Below, one piece after another: positions 9,076 through 17,568 of a DNA stretch of 64,000 nt. Below the pieces are notes generated by a model. The model saw nothing but the letters and a program-made list of their open reading frames with translations, did not search any database and was not told where the DNA came from. The stretch is from TMED27 sp041397865 (GTDB lineage: Bacteria; Pseudomonadota; Alphaproteobacteria; Micavibrionales; Micavibrionaceae). Both the position numbers and the translations under genes were made by a program. The stretch covers positions 496,001 through 560,000 of the forward strand of contig JAWKVT010000001.1 in the NCBI GenBank assembly GCA_041397865.1, written 5' to 3'. Positions within the stretch are counted from its first letter, which is position 1. Every line of letters starts with the position of its first letter.

Positions 9076-12000
9076 GTGTACGAAGTCATCTATCGCATCC
9101 TGCAGGGGATCATACTGGCTTAGCAGATCGGAAAGATCGAGCTTATCGCCATCGGCGATGCTCATATAGATGGTGTCTATCCCGGTATCACCCTGACGGA
9201 AGATATAGGTATCTGCCCCTGCATCACCGACCAGAAAATCATCTCCATCACCACCGTATAGCACATCGTTACCATCGCCGGATCTTAATGTGTCGTTTCC
9301 TGCTCCGCCGTAGAGGGTGTCGTTTCCACCACGGTAGTCGTAAAGAGCATCATCCCCGTCACCGCCAAACAGGTGGTTGTCGATGCTTCCGCCTTGTATG
9401 GTGTCGTTACCGCCAAGTGTGTATACGGCGTTGAGGTTTCCGGCGTTATACATGTAATCGCCGCTGCCACTCATCAGGCGGATGCCTGCGGCATCAAATG
9501 CGGAAAGCGTATCAGGTGCCAGACCTGCGATTTCGGCGCTGCTGAGGCTGTTCAGTACTTCGTCAATGCCTTCATAGTCGGCATTTTGCGCCAGTGCTTG
9601 AAGCGTTGCGTCGATATCGCCGCCGCCTGTATCGGCTTCTACGGTGATATTTACCGTTGCTGTCTCCGTGGTGCCGTTTCCATCAGTCACGTAGTAAGTG
9701 AAGCTACCGGTCCCAACAAAGTCTGCATCCGGTGTATAGGTGATTGTATTATCTGCATTCAAGAGGACGGAACCATGTGCATCGCCCACATCCAGGCGAT
9801 CTATATAGAGCGTATCCCCATCTGCGTCACTGTCATTGGCCAGAACGTCGATGACGGTTACTGTGTTTTCGGTCATTGTTACACGGTCATCGGCGAGGAC
9901 AGGCGCGTCATTGACCGGGGTTACAACAATTGAAACATTTGCTGTATCATTGCCGCCATTGCCGTCTTCTACGGTATAGGTAAAGCTGTCATTGCCGTTG
10001 AAGTTTTCATCCGGAGTGTAGGTTACGGTTCCGTCTGAATTCAACACTACAGAGCCGTGAAGCGCTGTTGTGGTAATTGTTCTGCCGAGAAGGTCGCCGT
10101 CTGGGTCGCTGTCGTTGGCGAGAATGTCGATGATTATGGCGGTGTCTTCCAGTGTTGTTGCTGCATCGTCCTGTGCTACGGGCGGTGTGTTAGGCAAGGC
10201 GTCAACAGTAATATTGACAGTTGCGGTGCTTGTGTCCTGTCCATCGGAGATCGTGTATGTAAAACTGTCGGTTCCTGCGAAACCCGTATCGGGCGTGTAG
10301 GTTATTGTACCATCGGTATTAAGGAATACTGAGCCATTTAGAGCTGTTCCTACTTGGGTAACGGAAATTGTATCGCCGTCTGTGTCGCTGTCGTTGGCGA
10401 GAACGTCGATGACGCTTACTGTGTTTTCGGTCATGCTCACGCTGTCATTGAGGGCAAGAGGCGCTGTGTTTGGCGGTGTGCCGGTGTCTGTAATGTCGAT
10501 CAGATCCTCAATGCCAAACCCGGATATTCCATGGAGTCTTGCGATTTGAACGGCCTCGCCTGCGCCCTGACCATCGGCATCAACGGAGATGATTGTTGAA
10601 AACCCATTGTCGTTCAGTGAGATAAAATCTGAGATACTGTGTTGTGTGGGGTCATATTGGATCAGGAAGTCCGAAACATCCAGCTTATCGCCATCGGCAA
10701 CACTCATATAGATGGTGTCTATACCCGTATCGCCTTGCCGGAAGATATAGGTATCTGCACCCGCATCGCCGACCAGAAGATCATCTCCATCGCCACCGTA
10801 TAGCACATCATCGCCATCGCCGGATCTTAATGTGTCGTTTCCTGCTCCGCCATAGAGGGTGTCGTTTCCACCACGGTAGTCGTAAAGAGCATCGTTTCCT
10901 GCTCCGCCAAATAAATAAGTATCAACGCTTCCGCCTTGAATAGTGTCGTTACCGCCAAGTGTGTATACGGCGTTGAGGTTTCCGGCGTTATACATATAGT
11001 CGCCGCTGTCACTCATCAGGCGGATGCCTGCGGCGTCAAATGCAGAGAGTGTGTCCGGTGCCAGAGCGGCTATTTCTGATGCGCTGAGGCCGGACAGGAT
11101 GGCATCAATGCCTTCATAGTTCGCGTTTTGCGCCAGTGCTTGAAGCGTTGCGTCGATATCGCCGCTGCCCGTGTTATCGGCTTCGACGGTCACGTTGACA
11201 ATTGCAGTGTTCGTATCCTGACCATCGGAGATCGTGTATGTAAAGCTATCGCTTCCTACAAAGTCCGTATTGGGCGTGTAGGTTACGGTTCCGTCCACGT
11301 TCAAGACGACAGTGCCGTTTAACGCCGCTCCCAGTTGTGCGATTGAAAGCGTGTCGCCATCGGGGTCGCTGTCGTTGGCCATAATGTCGATGACGGCCAC
11401 CGTATTTTCGGTCATTGTGGCGCTGTCATCCGCCGCAACGGGGGTGTTGTTTGGCGGAGGTGTGCCGCCGACCGATATTGTAACGGTGGCCGTATCCGAA
11501 CTGAGTTCGTCGGATACTTCATAGATAAAGGTATCGTCTCCGGTAAAGCCTGCGTCCGGTGTGTATACAATATTTTGTCCATCAAATGTGAAGCTGCCGT
11601 GATCTGTGAAATATGTTCCTTGCGTTACCCCATATGTTGAGTTGGGGAAATCCACAAGATACAGCGCGATGCCGTCTGGGTCGCTGTCGTTGGCGAGAAG
11701 ACTGCTTTCTGTGATGGTCAGGGACACCCCCTGATTTACAGAAAAACTATCATCCTGTGCGATTACCGGCGTGTTCACGCTGTAATAAACTGTAGCGCTA
11801 TCCGTGTCCTGGCCATCGGTGACTGTGTAGGTAAAGCTTTTATAACCGCCGGCTCCTCCGCCGGAAAGGGTGATGATATCACCGTTCAACACAGCGTCGC
11901 CAGAAACGCTGGCAATGGAGAGCGTGTCGCCGTCTGGGTCGCTGTCATTGACCAAGAGGGTGCTTGCTGCGATTTGCATTGTGTCAGTTGGCAGGAGAAC

Positions 12001-13869
12001 GTCCTGGATGAAATCATCCTGTGCAATCGGCGTATCGTTAACAGGGTTGACTGTAATATGCACAGTAGCGGAGCTTACGCCGCCCAGTCCGTCGCCAATC
12101 CAGTATGTCACGGTATCAGAGCCGTTGAAATCGGGGTCCGGGGTGTATTTTATATATCCATCACCGTAGTAGGACACTGTTCCGTGAAGGGCGTCTCCTA
12201 TGTTTGGTGTCAGGATATCGCCGTCCGGATCACTGTCGTTTCCTAATATGTTGATAAACTTATATCCAACCCCCTCTGTAGTTGTTGCGTAGTCATCATT
12301 TGCTGTTGGACCGGTGTTTTGAGTTTGAGTAAACAAGTCAAAAACATTTACGACCGCATCTATAAACTGAAAAGATTCCACGTTCATGATGGTATCAATC
12401 CCAGCCTCAACCAAACCTGAAAGTGTGGATGCTATAATACTGCTTCCGGAACTGGCAAAGCTGAAGTTGCCCCACAGACCGTCGAATACCAGCGTGTCGC
12501 TTCCAGCGCCGCCGTTGATGATGTTATCGAATGCGTTGCCGTATAGTGTGTCGTTACCGCTGCCGCTGGTTATGTTTTCAATTTCTGCACCAAAAGCAAT
12601 AGCGATATTATTCGTGTGGCCGACAGAGCTGAAATGGCCTTCGCGAAGGTCAAGTGTTACATTTGTTGTTATGTGTGACGCATTGAGGGTATCCTCGCCG
12701 CCAGCATCCCAGATTGTATAGATATCCCCAGATCGGAGCGTGTGGTTGTCGTTCCCGGTGTTGTAAGATGTGTTTGCGCCATAGAGATATTGCAGGGCGG
12801 CTATATCGTAAAGCTGGAAGCTTTCCGCGTATCCCCCTTCAGGATGCCCGGAGTAAGACATGACAGTGTATTGATTTGAGTCCTCGTTTTGGTAGAGTCT
12901 GTCTCCGTCGCTTGTTTCAAAAGAATGTTCAAGGCCCATTGCATGGCCGATTTCATGAAGAATGAAGTAGAATGCCCTGTCACCTCCTGTCGGATCCATA
13001 ATATTCTCTGTTGCCGGACTCATCCAGACATCACCAGCGTGGGTATCAATTTGTGACCCGCTGGGATAATATGCCCAGCCGCCAAAATTCATGGATGTCA
13101 TGGCGAAGGTCATATGCGATGAATCTGTCGTGCTTTCTACAAATGTCAGGTTTGTGAAGCTTTCAATCATATCCAGCATGTCTCTGGTGGCATCCATTTG
13201 CTCTTGGGTGAATGCCTGGAACCCATATGCTTCATTGGAACCTGAGGAGTAATAATCCGGCAGTTCAGTTGGAAAACGGTAGGTGATCGTCGTCGTGTTC
13301 CAGCTATAGGGCGTCAAAAGTCCTTCAATGTAATATGGGACTTCTTCCGTAATGGCTTGTGCGATACCGCCTGTCCCTCCAGCGCCGCTTTCGCCCACAT
13401 GTTGGGGGTCGTGATCGTGATGATGATGGTGGTCATGATCGCTCTCTGTCGTGTCGGCAGAGATGGTGTTGTTATTGCCGGACATAGGCAAGGTGTTTTG
13501 CCATGCGAAATGTGTATCCGTGTCGCTGTGGAGGGCGGGTGCGGTCTGTGTGTCATTATCAAAGCTTTTTTCAGTGGTGTTCGATTCTTCCAGGGCGAGC
13601 TTTGTGTTGATAGAGGCGCTGTTTGTGATTTTGTTTTCAAATATGTCTTGTTTTTCAGCCGTGTTTGTTGTGTTGATTTGTGTGTGGGGTGGGGTGTTTA
13701 TATTCCTTTGTGTGCCTTCCGGCAGGTCTCTTGTTTTCTCTGCGTGCTCTTGTTCCGCCGCCTCTGGAAGAAGAAGCTCTGAAATTTCCTTGGTGTTCAG
13801 GGATTGCTCTTCGTCGGTTAGCTGTCCATAGGTTGACGTGTTTGCATTCTCTTTATCCGATATACTCAT
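8929..13869 (-). CDS. Giant RTX-type M10 (serralysin-like) metalloprotease with cadherin-like repeats
   Basis: A 1646-residue secreted protease. Residues 1-165 are polar and disordered with a His/Asp run near 144-155. The metzincin motif HEIGHAMGLEH is at 305-315 and the Met-turn YTVMSYS at about 334-340, followed by an M10_C/RTX stretch (SGSGNDTLYG, GGAGSDTLVFDG). Seven cadherin/VCBS-like repeats follow, each marked by NDSD.DG. Two near-identical RTX modules of about 230 residues (about 900-1126 and 1415-1646) contain GGNDTLYGGAGNDTL and a type I secretion C-terminal domain. No N-terminal signal peptide is seen, as expected for type I export. It is cargo of the Tn3-like element, and its start has a strong GGGGGAAG site. 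Confidence 0.92.
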   Translation of the reverse strand: MSISDKENANTSTYGQLTDEEQSLNTKEISELLLPEAAEQEHAEKTRDLPEGTQRNINTPPHTQINTTNTAEKQDIFENKITNSASINTKLALEESNTTEKSFDNDTQTAPALHSDTDTHFAWQNTLPMSGNNNTISADTTESDHDHHHHHDHDPQHVGESGAGGTGGIAQAITEEVPYYIEGLLTPYSWNTTTITYRFPTELPDYYSSGSNEAYGFQAFTQEQMDATRDMLDMIESFTNLTFVESTTDSSHMTFAMTSMNFGGWAYYPSGSQIDTHAGDVWMSPATENIMDPTGGDRAFYFILHEIGHAMGLEHSFETSDGDRLYQNEDSNQYTVMSYSGHPEGGYAESFQLYDIAALQYLYGANTSYNTGNDNHTLRSGDIYTIWDAGGEDTLNASHITTNVTLDLREGHFSSVGHTNNIAIAFGAEIENITSGSGNDTLYGNAFDNIINGGAGSDTLVFDGLWGNFSFASSGSSIIASTLSGLVEAGIDTIMNVESFQFIDAVVNVFDLFTQTQNTGPTANDDYATTTEGVGYKFINILGNDSDPDGDILTPNIGDALHGTVSYYGDGYIKYTPDPDFNGSDTVTYWIGDGLGGVSSATVHITVNPVNDTPIAQDDFIQDVLLPTDTMQIAASTLLVNDSDPDGDTLSIASVSGDAVLNGDIITLSGGGAGGYKSFTYTVTDGQDTDSATVYYSVNTPVIAQDDSFSVNQGVSLTITESSLLANDSDPDGIALYLVDFPNSTYGVTQGTYFTDHGSFTFDGQNIVYTPDAGFTGDDTFIYEVSDELSSDTATVTISVGGTPPPNNTPVAADDSATMTENTVAVIDIMANDSDPDGDTLSIAQLGAALNGTVVLNVDGTVTYTPNTDFVGSDSFTYTISDGQDTNTAIVNVTVEADNTGSGDIDATLQALAQNANYEGIDAILSGLSASEIAALAPDTLSAFDAAGIRLMSDSGDYMYNAGNLNAVYTLGGNDTIQGGSVDTYLFGGAGNDALYDYRGGNDTLYGGAGNDTLRSGDGDDVLYGGDGDDLLVGDAGADTYIFRQGDTGIDTIYMSVADGDKLDVSDFLIQYDPTQHSISDFISLNDNGFSTIISVDADGQGAGEAVQIARLHGISGFGIEDLIDITDTGTPPNTAPLALNDSVSMTENTVSVIDVLANDSDTDGDTISVTQVGTALNGSVFLNTDGTITYTPDTGFAGTDSFTYTISDGQDTSTATVNITVDALPNTPPVAQDDAATTLEDTAIIIDILANDSDPDGDLLGRTITTTALHGSVVLNSDGTVTYTPDENFNGNDSFTYTVEDGNGGNDTANVSIVVTPVNDAPVLADDRVTMTENTVTVIDVLANDSDADGDTLYIDRLDVGDAHGSVLLNADNTITYTPDADFVGTGSFTYYVTDGNGTTETATVNITVEADTGGGDIDATLQALAQNADYEGIDEVLNSLSSAEIAGLAPDTLSAFDAAGIRLMSGSGDYMYNAGNLNAVYTLGGNDTIQGGSIDNHLFGGDGDDALYDYRGGNDTLYGGAGNDTLRSGDGNDVLYGGDGDDFLVGDAGADTYIFRQGDTGIDTIYMSIADGDKLDLSDLLSQYDPLQDAIDDFVHLSDNGFQITVSVDVDGQGAGQAIDIANLRGVAGASIEDLIQIEGETIM
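8960..9625 (-). repeat. Terminal copy of duplicated RTX/T1SS module
   Basis: Near-identical in nucleotide sequence to 10505-11165 (offset about 1.54 kb); for example the block coding DTLYGGAGNDTLRSGDG and the stretch coding DIDATLQALAQNA occur in both. The high DNA identity points to a recent in-gene duplication or gene conversion. Confidence 0.8.
10505..11165 (-). repeat. Internal copy of duplicated RTX/T1SS module
   Basis: The internal partner of the C-terminal module. It includes a full secretion-type domain ending in an IEDLI stretch, an unusual place for what is normally a C-terminal export signal. Confidence 0.8.
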
Positions 13870-13963
13870 TACTTCCCCCGTTTTATGGCATTGGATACTG
13901 CATTGTTTCAGTATAAGGGGATATCTTTAGTTATGTCAAATTTTAGATAAATTTATTTTAATG

Positions 13964-14486
13964 TCCCCATCGGGGATGGTTAAAATCCCTCGCCTTCAGG
14001 CGAAGAGAAGTTTATACCTGTCGCTATGCGACGTTATACGATAGGCAGCCACACGAAGACGGATTTAAAAGTGCACCTGATCTGGGTTCCAAAGTACCGG
14101 AAGAGGGTGATGACAGGCGAGGTGGCGGTGCGCACCAGAGATGTTCTGCGCCAGATAGCCATGGAGCACGAGCTTGAGATTATAACCGGGAAGGTCGCGA
14201 GCGATCATGTGCACATGTTTATTGGCTATCGTCCGACGCAGAATATAAGTCAGATCGTGCAATGGCTCAAAGGCATAAGCTCGCGGATTTTACTCTCTGA
14301 GTTTGCGCATTTGCGCAAGCAGTTCTGGGGCAGACATTTCTGGGCGCGTGGGTACTGCGCTATCAGTTCCGGAAATATCACAGATGAGATGATCCAGAAA
14401 TATATCGAGGAACAAGAAGGGGAGCCGGTAGAGGACAGTCGATTTACAATCGACCCCTAACTAACCCCTCGCCTTATAGGCGAGGG
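13964..14486 (+). mobile_element. IS200/IS605-family (IS200 type) insertion
   Basis: One small transposase gene flanked by subterminal hairpins: TCGCCT-TC-AGGCGA at 13990-14003 on the left and CCCTCGCC-TTATA-GGCGAGGG at 14466-14486 on the right. IS200-type elements move as single strands by recognising such hairpins and lack terminal inverted repeats. Exact ends are not certain. It sits just upstream of the protease start codon, where it may have displaced or replaced that gene's promoter. Confidence 0.8.
14026..14460 (+). CDS. tnpA: IS200-type transposase TnpA (Y1 HUH)
   Basis: 144 residues, the usual size for this family. It has HLIWVPKYRKRVMTG at the start, the HUH metal site in SDHVHMFI (near residues 60-66), GISSRILLSEFAHLRKQFWGRHFWARGY, and the nucleophile Tyr in IQKYIEEQ near residue 125. 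All key residues are present, so the protein looks intact. The gene ends directly before the right-end hairpin. Confidence 0.9.
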   Translation: MRRYTIGSHTKTDLKVHLIWVPKYRKRVMTGEVAVRTRDVLRQIAMEHELEIITGKVASDHVHMFIGYRPTQNISQIVQWLKGISSRILLSEFAHLRKQFWGRHFWARGYCAISSGNITDEMIQKYIEEQEGEPVEDSRFTIDP

Positions 14487-14526
14487 TTGTTCAGTTTATG
14501 CCGAAATAGGCTGATTTACTCTGTAT

Positions 14527-14562
14527 TTTGAGCTCATACGACAGCTATGCTTACCTTACCCC
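14527..14562 (-). repeat. Right terminal inverted repeat of the Tn3-like element
   Basis: Read on the minus strand it starts GGGGTAAGGTAAGCATAGCT and continues GTCGTATGAGCTCAAA, pairing with 7171-7206. Followed on the plus strand by the target duplication AGCCT (14563-14567). Confidence 0.9.
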
Positions 14563-14614
14563 AGCCTGAAATGACAACACTGCCCCCAAAGGCGAAACAC
14601 CAACATATAGCCGT

Positions 14615-15055
14615 TTAATGAATATCAAAGTTCTTAGGTTTCAGGTTTTCCGGGTCTGTTATGTAATAAGGGTTATACCTGTAGTCCTCTTTGCCACGAA
14701 GATGCCTGGCTGCCTTATTAAAGTTCCAGACCCCAAAGCCACCCACACCTAGCCCGCCTAGCGTAAGCATACCCCTCAAAAACGCAAGCCCGGAGGCCTC
14801 ATTATCATTCACCGTAACATTATGTCGTTTGGCAAGCTGAGGCTGCCCCGTGCCGCCATTAAAAGAAGCCCCCCGCTCTTCATCAAGCCCCCAATAAGAC
14901 ACGCCGGACAAAGCCGCAGCCGCAAACAATGACACAACGCCCTTCACCGCCCTTCTTTTGGCTAAAGCCTGCCGCAATTCATTAACACTGCGCTTTACAG
15001 GCTCTATGCTCTTTGCTTCAAGCAAAGTACTCTTTTTTTCGTTATCTCTTTTCAC
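14615..15055 (-). CDS. Hypothetical protein with two membrane segments
   Basis: About 146 residues from a GTG at 15055, which is 7 bases from an AAGGA site; a TTG at 15061 is too close to that site. A basic, polar N-terminus (KRDNEKKSTLLEAKS) is followed by two hydrophobic glycine-rich segments (VVSLFAAAALSGVSYWGL and FLRGMLTLGGLGVGGFGVW). No known family. It is the last gene of the nuoA-F transcription unit before the transposon end. Confidence 0.65.
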   Translation of the reverse strand: MKRDNEKKSTLLEAKSIEPVKRSVNELRQALAKRRAVKGVVSLFAAAALSGVSYWGLDEERGASFNGGTGQPQLAKRHNVTVNDNEASGLAFLRGMLTLGGLGVGGFGVWNFNKAARHLRGKEDYRYNPYYITDPENLKPKNFDIH

Positions 15056-15057
15056 TC

Positions 15058-15198
15058 TCAATTCCTTATAAAAAACGATGCGCCCAGAAAACTAGAAACA
15101 GCAAAGAAAAAGACAACCCCGAAACCAGAAAAAAAAACCGCCGCAAACGTCCCTAATAAATCCGGCTTAAAAGGCACACGAAACGCCTCACTCAGCAT
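15058..15198 (-). CDS. Very small hydrophobic protein downstream of nuoF
   Basis: A 46-residue reading frame starting MLSEAFRVPFKPDLLGTF, then one long hydrophobic stretch rich in Phe and Val, ending FFIRN. It fills the gap between nuoF and the next gene, and its stop lies at the ribosome-binding region of that gene, typical of an operon. It looks like a single- or double-pass membrane peptide. Not recognised. Confidence 0.45.
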   Translation of the reverse strand: MLSEAFRVPFKPDLLGTFAAVFFSGFGVVFFFAVSSFLGASFFIRN

Positions 15199-15242
15199 AG
15201 CGCCAAGTAAACACACGCAATTAAAATTATGCCAATAAAAGC

Positions 15243-16523
15243 TTAGGCCGCAGCCTTACGATATTCCAGAATGCGCCGCTCCATTTCCGGGCGGAAGTGC
15301 TTAATAAGCCCCTGCACAGGCCACGCCGCCGCATCACCAAGCGCGCAGATTGTATGCCCTTCAATCTCTTTCGTCACTTCATAAAGCTGGTCGATTTCCT
15401 CAACGCTCGCATTGCCCTGCACCATGCGGGTCATCAGCCGCCACAGCCACCCGGCACCTTCGCGGCACGGCGTACACTGCCCGCAGCTTTCATGCATATA
15501 AAACTGCGACAAACGGCAAATCGCCTGAATCACATCCGTAGATTTGTCCATCACAATTACACCCGCAGTCCCAAGCCCGGTTCCAACCTCACGCAGAGAA
15601 TCAAAATCCATATTCACAGTTTCGCAAACGCTTTTGGGAATCATCGGCGTAGAAGAACCGCCCGGAATCACAGCCAGCAAATTATCCCAGCCGCCGCGCA
15701 CCCCGCCGCAATGCTTCTCAATAAGCTCTTTCAGAGGAATACCCATCTCCTCTTCAACATTACAAGGCTGCTCAACATGCCCGGAAATACAAAACAACTT
15801 CGTCCCCGCATTCTTTTCATTCAGCCCCAGTCCCGCAAACCAAGCCCCGCCACGGCGCAAAATGGTCGGCACCACGGCAATCGTCTCCACATTATTGACA
15901 GTCGTCGGACAGGAATACAGCCCCGCCATCGCCGGAAAAGGCGGCTTGTTACGCGGTTGCCCCTTTTTCCCTTCAATACTTTCAATCAACGCGGTTTCTT
16001 CGCCGCAGATATAGGCCCCCGCCCCGCGATGCAGAACGATATCAAAATCCCACCCGGTCCCGGCGGCATTCTTGCCCAGCATCCCGGCGGCATAGGCCTC
16101 CTCAATCGCTTTGATAACCTCAGAGCCTTCATTATAAAACTCACCGCGAATATAGATATAGGCCGCATGCGCCCCCATCGCGAACCCTGCAATCAAACAT
16201 CCTTCAAGGAGTTTATGCGGCTCATGGCGCAAAATATCGCGGTCCTTACACGTTCCCGGCTCGGACTCATCCGCATTAACCACCAGATAATGCGGCCGCC
16301 CGTCGGATTCTTTAGGCATAAACGACCACTTCATCCCTGTCGGAAAACCGGCTCCGCCGCGCCCGCGCAGCCCCGAGGCCTTCATCTCGTCAATAATCCA
16401 CTCCCGCCCCTTGGCCAAGATAGCCTTGGTATCATCCCAATCACCGCGTTTTCTCGCTTCTTTCAGCGAAAAACTTTCCCAGCCGTAGATATTTGTAAAT
16501 ATGCGATCTTCGTCGTTAAGCAT
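15243..16523 (-). CDS. nuoF: NADH-quinone oxidoreductase subunit F
   Basis: The NADH-oxidising subunit of complex I; binds NADH, FMN and one [4Fe-4S] cluster. 426 residues. Seen: GLRGRGGAGFPTGMKW (NADH/FMN loop), NADESEPGTCKDR, GAGAYICGEETALIESIEGKKG, and the cluster site ESCGQCTPCREG with a distal Cys in HTICALGDAAAWPVQG. Complete and typical. Its start overlaps the preceding small membrane gene by 8 bp. nuoG, which should follow, is 12.4 kb away. Confidence 0.97.
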   Translation of the reverse strand: MLNDEDRIFTNIYGWESFSLKEARKRGDWDDTKAILAKGREWIIDEMKASGLRGRGGAGFPTGMKWSFMPKESDGRPHYLVVNADESEPGTCKDRDILRHEPHKLLEGCLIAGFAMGAHAAYIYIRGEFYNEGSEVIKAIEEAYAAGMLGKNAAGTGWDFDIVLHRGAGAYICGEETALIESIEGKKGQPRNKPPFPAMAGLYSCPTTVNNVETIAVVPTILRRGGAWFAGLGLNEKNAGTKLFCISGHVEQPCNVEEEMGIPLKELIEKHCGGVRGGWDNLLAVIPGGSSTPMIPKSVCETVNMDFDSLREVGTGLGTAGVIVMDKSTDVIQAICRLSQFYMHESCGQCTPCREGAGWLWRLMTRMVQGNASVEEIDQLYEVTKEIEGHTICALGDAAAWPVQGLIKHFRPEMERRILEYRKAAA

Positions 16524-16785
16524 CTTGTTTCTCTATAACAGCCAGCCGCCATGTTTTAGTGCCTTTAAGCATAAGGCGCTGTAAAATCCATATACCGACA
16601 AAAACCCCCCCTATGCCGCCAATAATTGGGCCAATAACGCTCAAAGCCTCTACACCCGTCACAGCCCGCAAAAACCCAAAAACAAATCCGGCAACAAATC
16701 CAGCCAAAAGAGCCAGCAACATAGCGCGCCAAACCCACGCCCACCATACCCCTAAGGCAACAATAAAACTCGGTTCTTTCTCCAT
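16516..16785 (-). CDS. Small membrane protein between nuoE and nuoF
   Basis: 89 residues with two hydrophobic segments (about 16-40 and 46-68) rich in Gly, Phe and Val, and short polar ends. It overlaps nuoE by 1 bp and nuoF by 8 bp, so it is tightly built into the operon. It is not one of the 14 standard Nuo subunits. An accessory or assembly role is only suggested by position. Confidence 0.75.
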   Translation of the reverse strand: MEKEPSFIVALGVWWAWVWRAMLLALLAGFVAGFVFGFLRAVTGVEALSVIGPIIGGIGGVFVGIWILQRLMLKGTKTWRLAVIEKQDA

Positions 16786-17444
16786 TATGCTACTCCTATT
16801 CTCTTCGCCTGCGCTTTCAGGCTTGTCGGACCGGACAGCGGCATAGACGCCTTGCGCGCCTTTTGCGATCCGACCTTCGGTTTCATATCCTCGGCCAGCA
16901 AATCAAGCACTTCTTTCATGCTGCCCGCATTCAAATCTTCATAATAATCATCGTTAATCTGTACCATCGGCGCATTCACACACGCGCCAAGACATTCAAC
17001 TTCCATCAACGTAAACTTCCCATCCGGCGTGGTTTCGCCCATCCCTATACCCAGATGATCCTTGCAGGTTTTAACGATATTATCGCTGCCGCACAGCCAG
17101 CACGGCGTGGTGGTGCAAAGCTGCACCAGATATTTCCCCACCGGCGCAAGATTATACATGGAATAAAATGTCGCAACCTCATAAACCTTCACCGGCGCCA
17201 TCCCCAGCAATTCCGCAATATGATCCATCGCCGCACGCGGTATCCACCCGCCATACGGCGGATCGGCTTTCGCGCCTTCTTCGCCGACCTGCCGCTGCGC
17301 CAGATCCAGCAAGGGCATCACCGCCGATTGCTGCCGCCCCTTCGGGTACAGCGCAATCGCCTCCTCAACCTTTTTCTGAAAAGCTTTGTTAAATTCAAAG
17401 CTTTTCGGCTGATAATCCGCATTAATTTCAAACAGTTTTTTCAT
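16785..17444 (-). CDS. nuoE: NADH-quinone oxidoreductase subunit E
   Basis: Thioredoxin-like [2Fe-2S] subunit of complex I. The four Cys ligands lie in CTTTPCWLCGS (first pair) and ECLGACVNAP (second pair). VYEVATFYSMYNLAPVGKYLVQLC is typical. 219 residues, with a C-terminal extension (KPKVGSQKARKASMPLSGP) as in many alphaproteobacteria. Confidence 0.96.
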   Translation of the reverse strand: MKKLFEINADYQPKSFEFNKAFQKKVEEAIALYPKGRQQSAVMPLLDLAQRQVGEEGAKADPPYGGWIPRAAMDHIAELLGMAPVKVYEVATFYSMYNLAPVGKYLVQLCTTTPCWLCGSDNIVKTCKDHLGIGMGETTPDGKFTLMEVECLGACVNAPMVQINDDYYEDLNAGSMKEVLDLLAEDMKPKVGSQKARKASMPLSGPTSLKAQAKRIGVA

Positions 17445-17474
17445 CCTCGAAGTTCTCCAAATGAGAGCGCCAAA

Positions 17475-17560
17475 GCATTTTGTTTTTGTACAAGGCGCAA
17501 GGAGCGCAGTGTATAAACATTACATAAGCGACGCAGCAACAATGTACAAAAGCAAAATGC
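17475..17560. repeat. 86-bp imperfect palindrome between nuoD and nuoE
   Basis: The arms start GCATTTTGTTTTTGTACA (17475) and, read backwards on the other strand from 17560, GCATTTTGCTTTTGTACA. The inner parts are also partly complementary (GCGCAAGGAGCGC against GCGACGCAGC) around a centre near 17518. It occupies most of the 124-bp nuoD-nuoE gap and would form a long stem in the operon mRNA. It looks like a dispersed palindromic repeat; copy number elsewhere cannot be judged here. Confidence 0.7.
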
Positions 17561-17568
17561 AAAGGCGA

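Larger units (their letters stand above)
7166..14567. mobile_element. Decayed Tn3-family transposon carrying an RTX metalloprotease gene
   Basis: The element proper spans 7171-14562 (7.39 kb). Its outer 36 bp are inverted repeats with 31 matches of 36. The sequence AGCCT occurs directly outside both ends (7166-7170 and 14563-14567), the 5-bp target duplication expected of Tn3-family transposition. Inside the left end are TnpA fragments (stop-interrupted N-terminal part, then an internal fragment) fused to a tyrosine-recombinase fragment. The remaining cargo is a 4.9-kb gene for an M10/RTX protease plus an IS200-type insertion. With TnpA broken, the element cannot move on its own. It lies between purQ and the nuoF end of the nuo operon. 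Confidence 0.88.

Noticed and set aside
13357..13831. Two plus-strand open frames at the protease N-terminus
   Set aside because: Antisense to the polar N-terminal region of the protease; the Val/Cys/Phe-rich translations arise from the complementary strand of a Thr/Asn/His-rich coding stretch.
15297..16538. 413-codon plus-strand open frame across nuoF
   Set aside because: It is antisense to a clear nuoF, and its translation is rich in Arg, His and Pro without any family pattern; typical shadow of a high-GC third-position gene.
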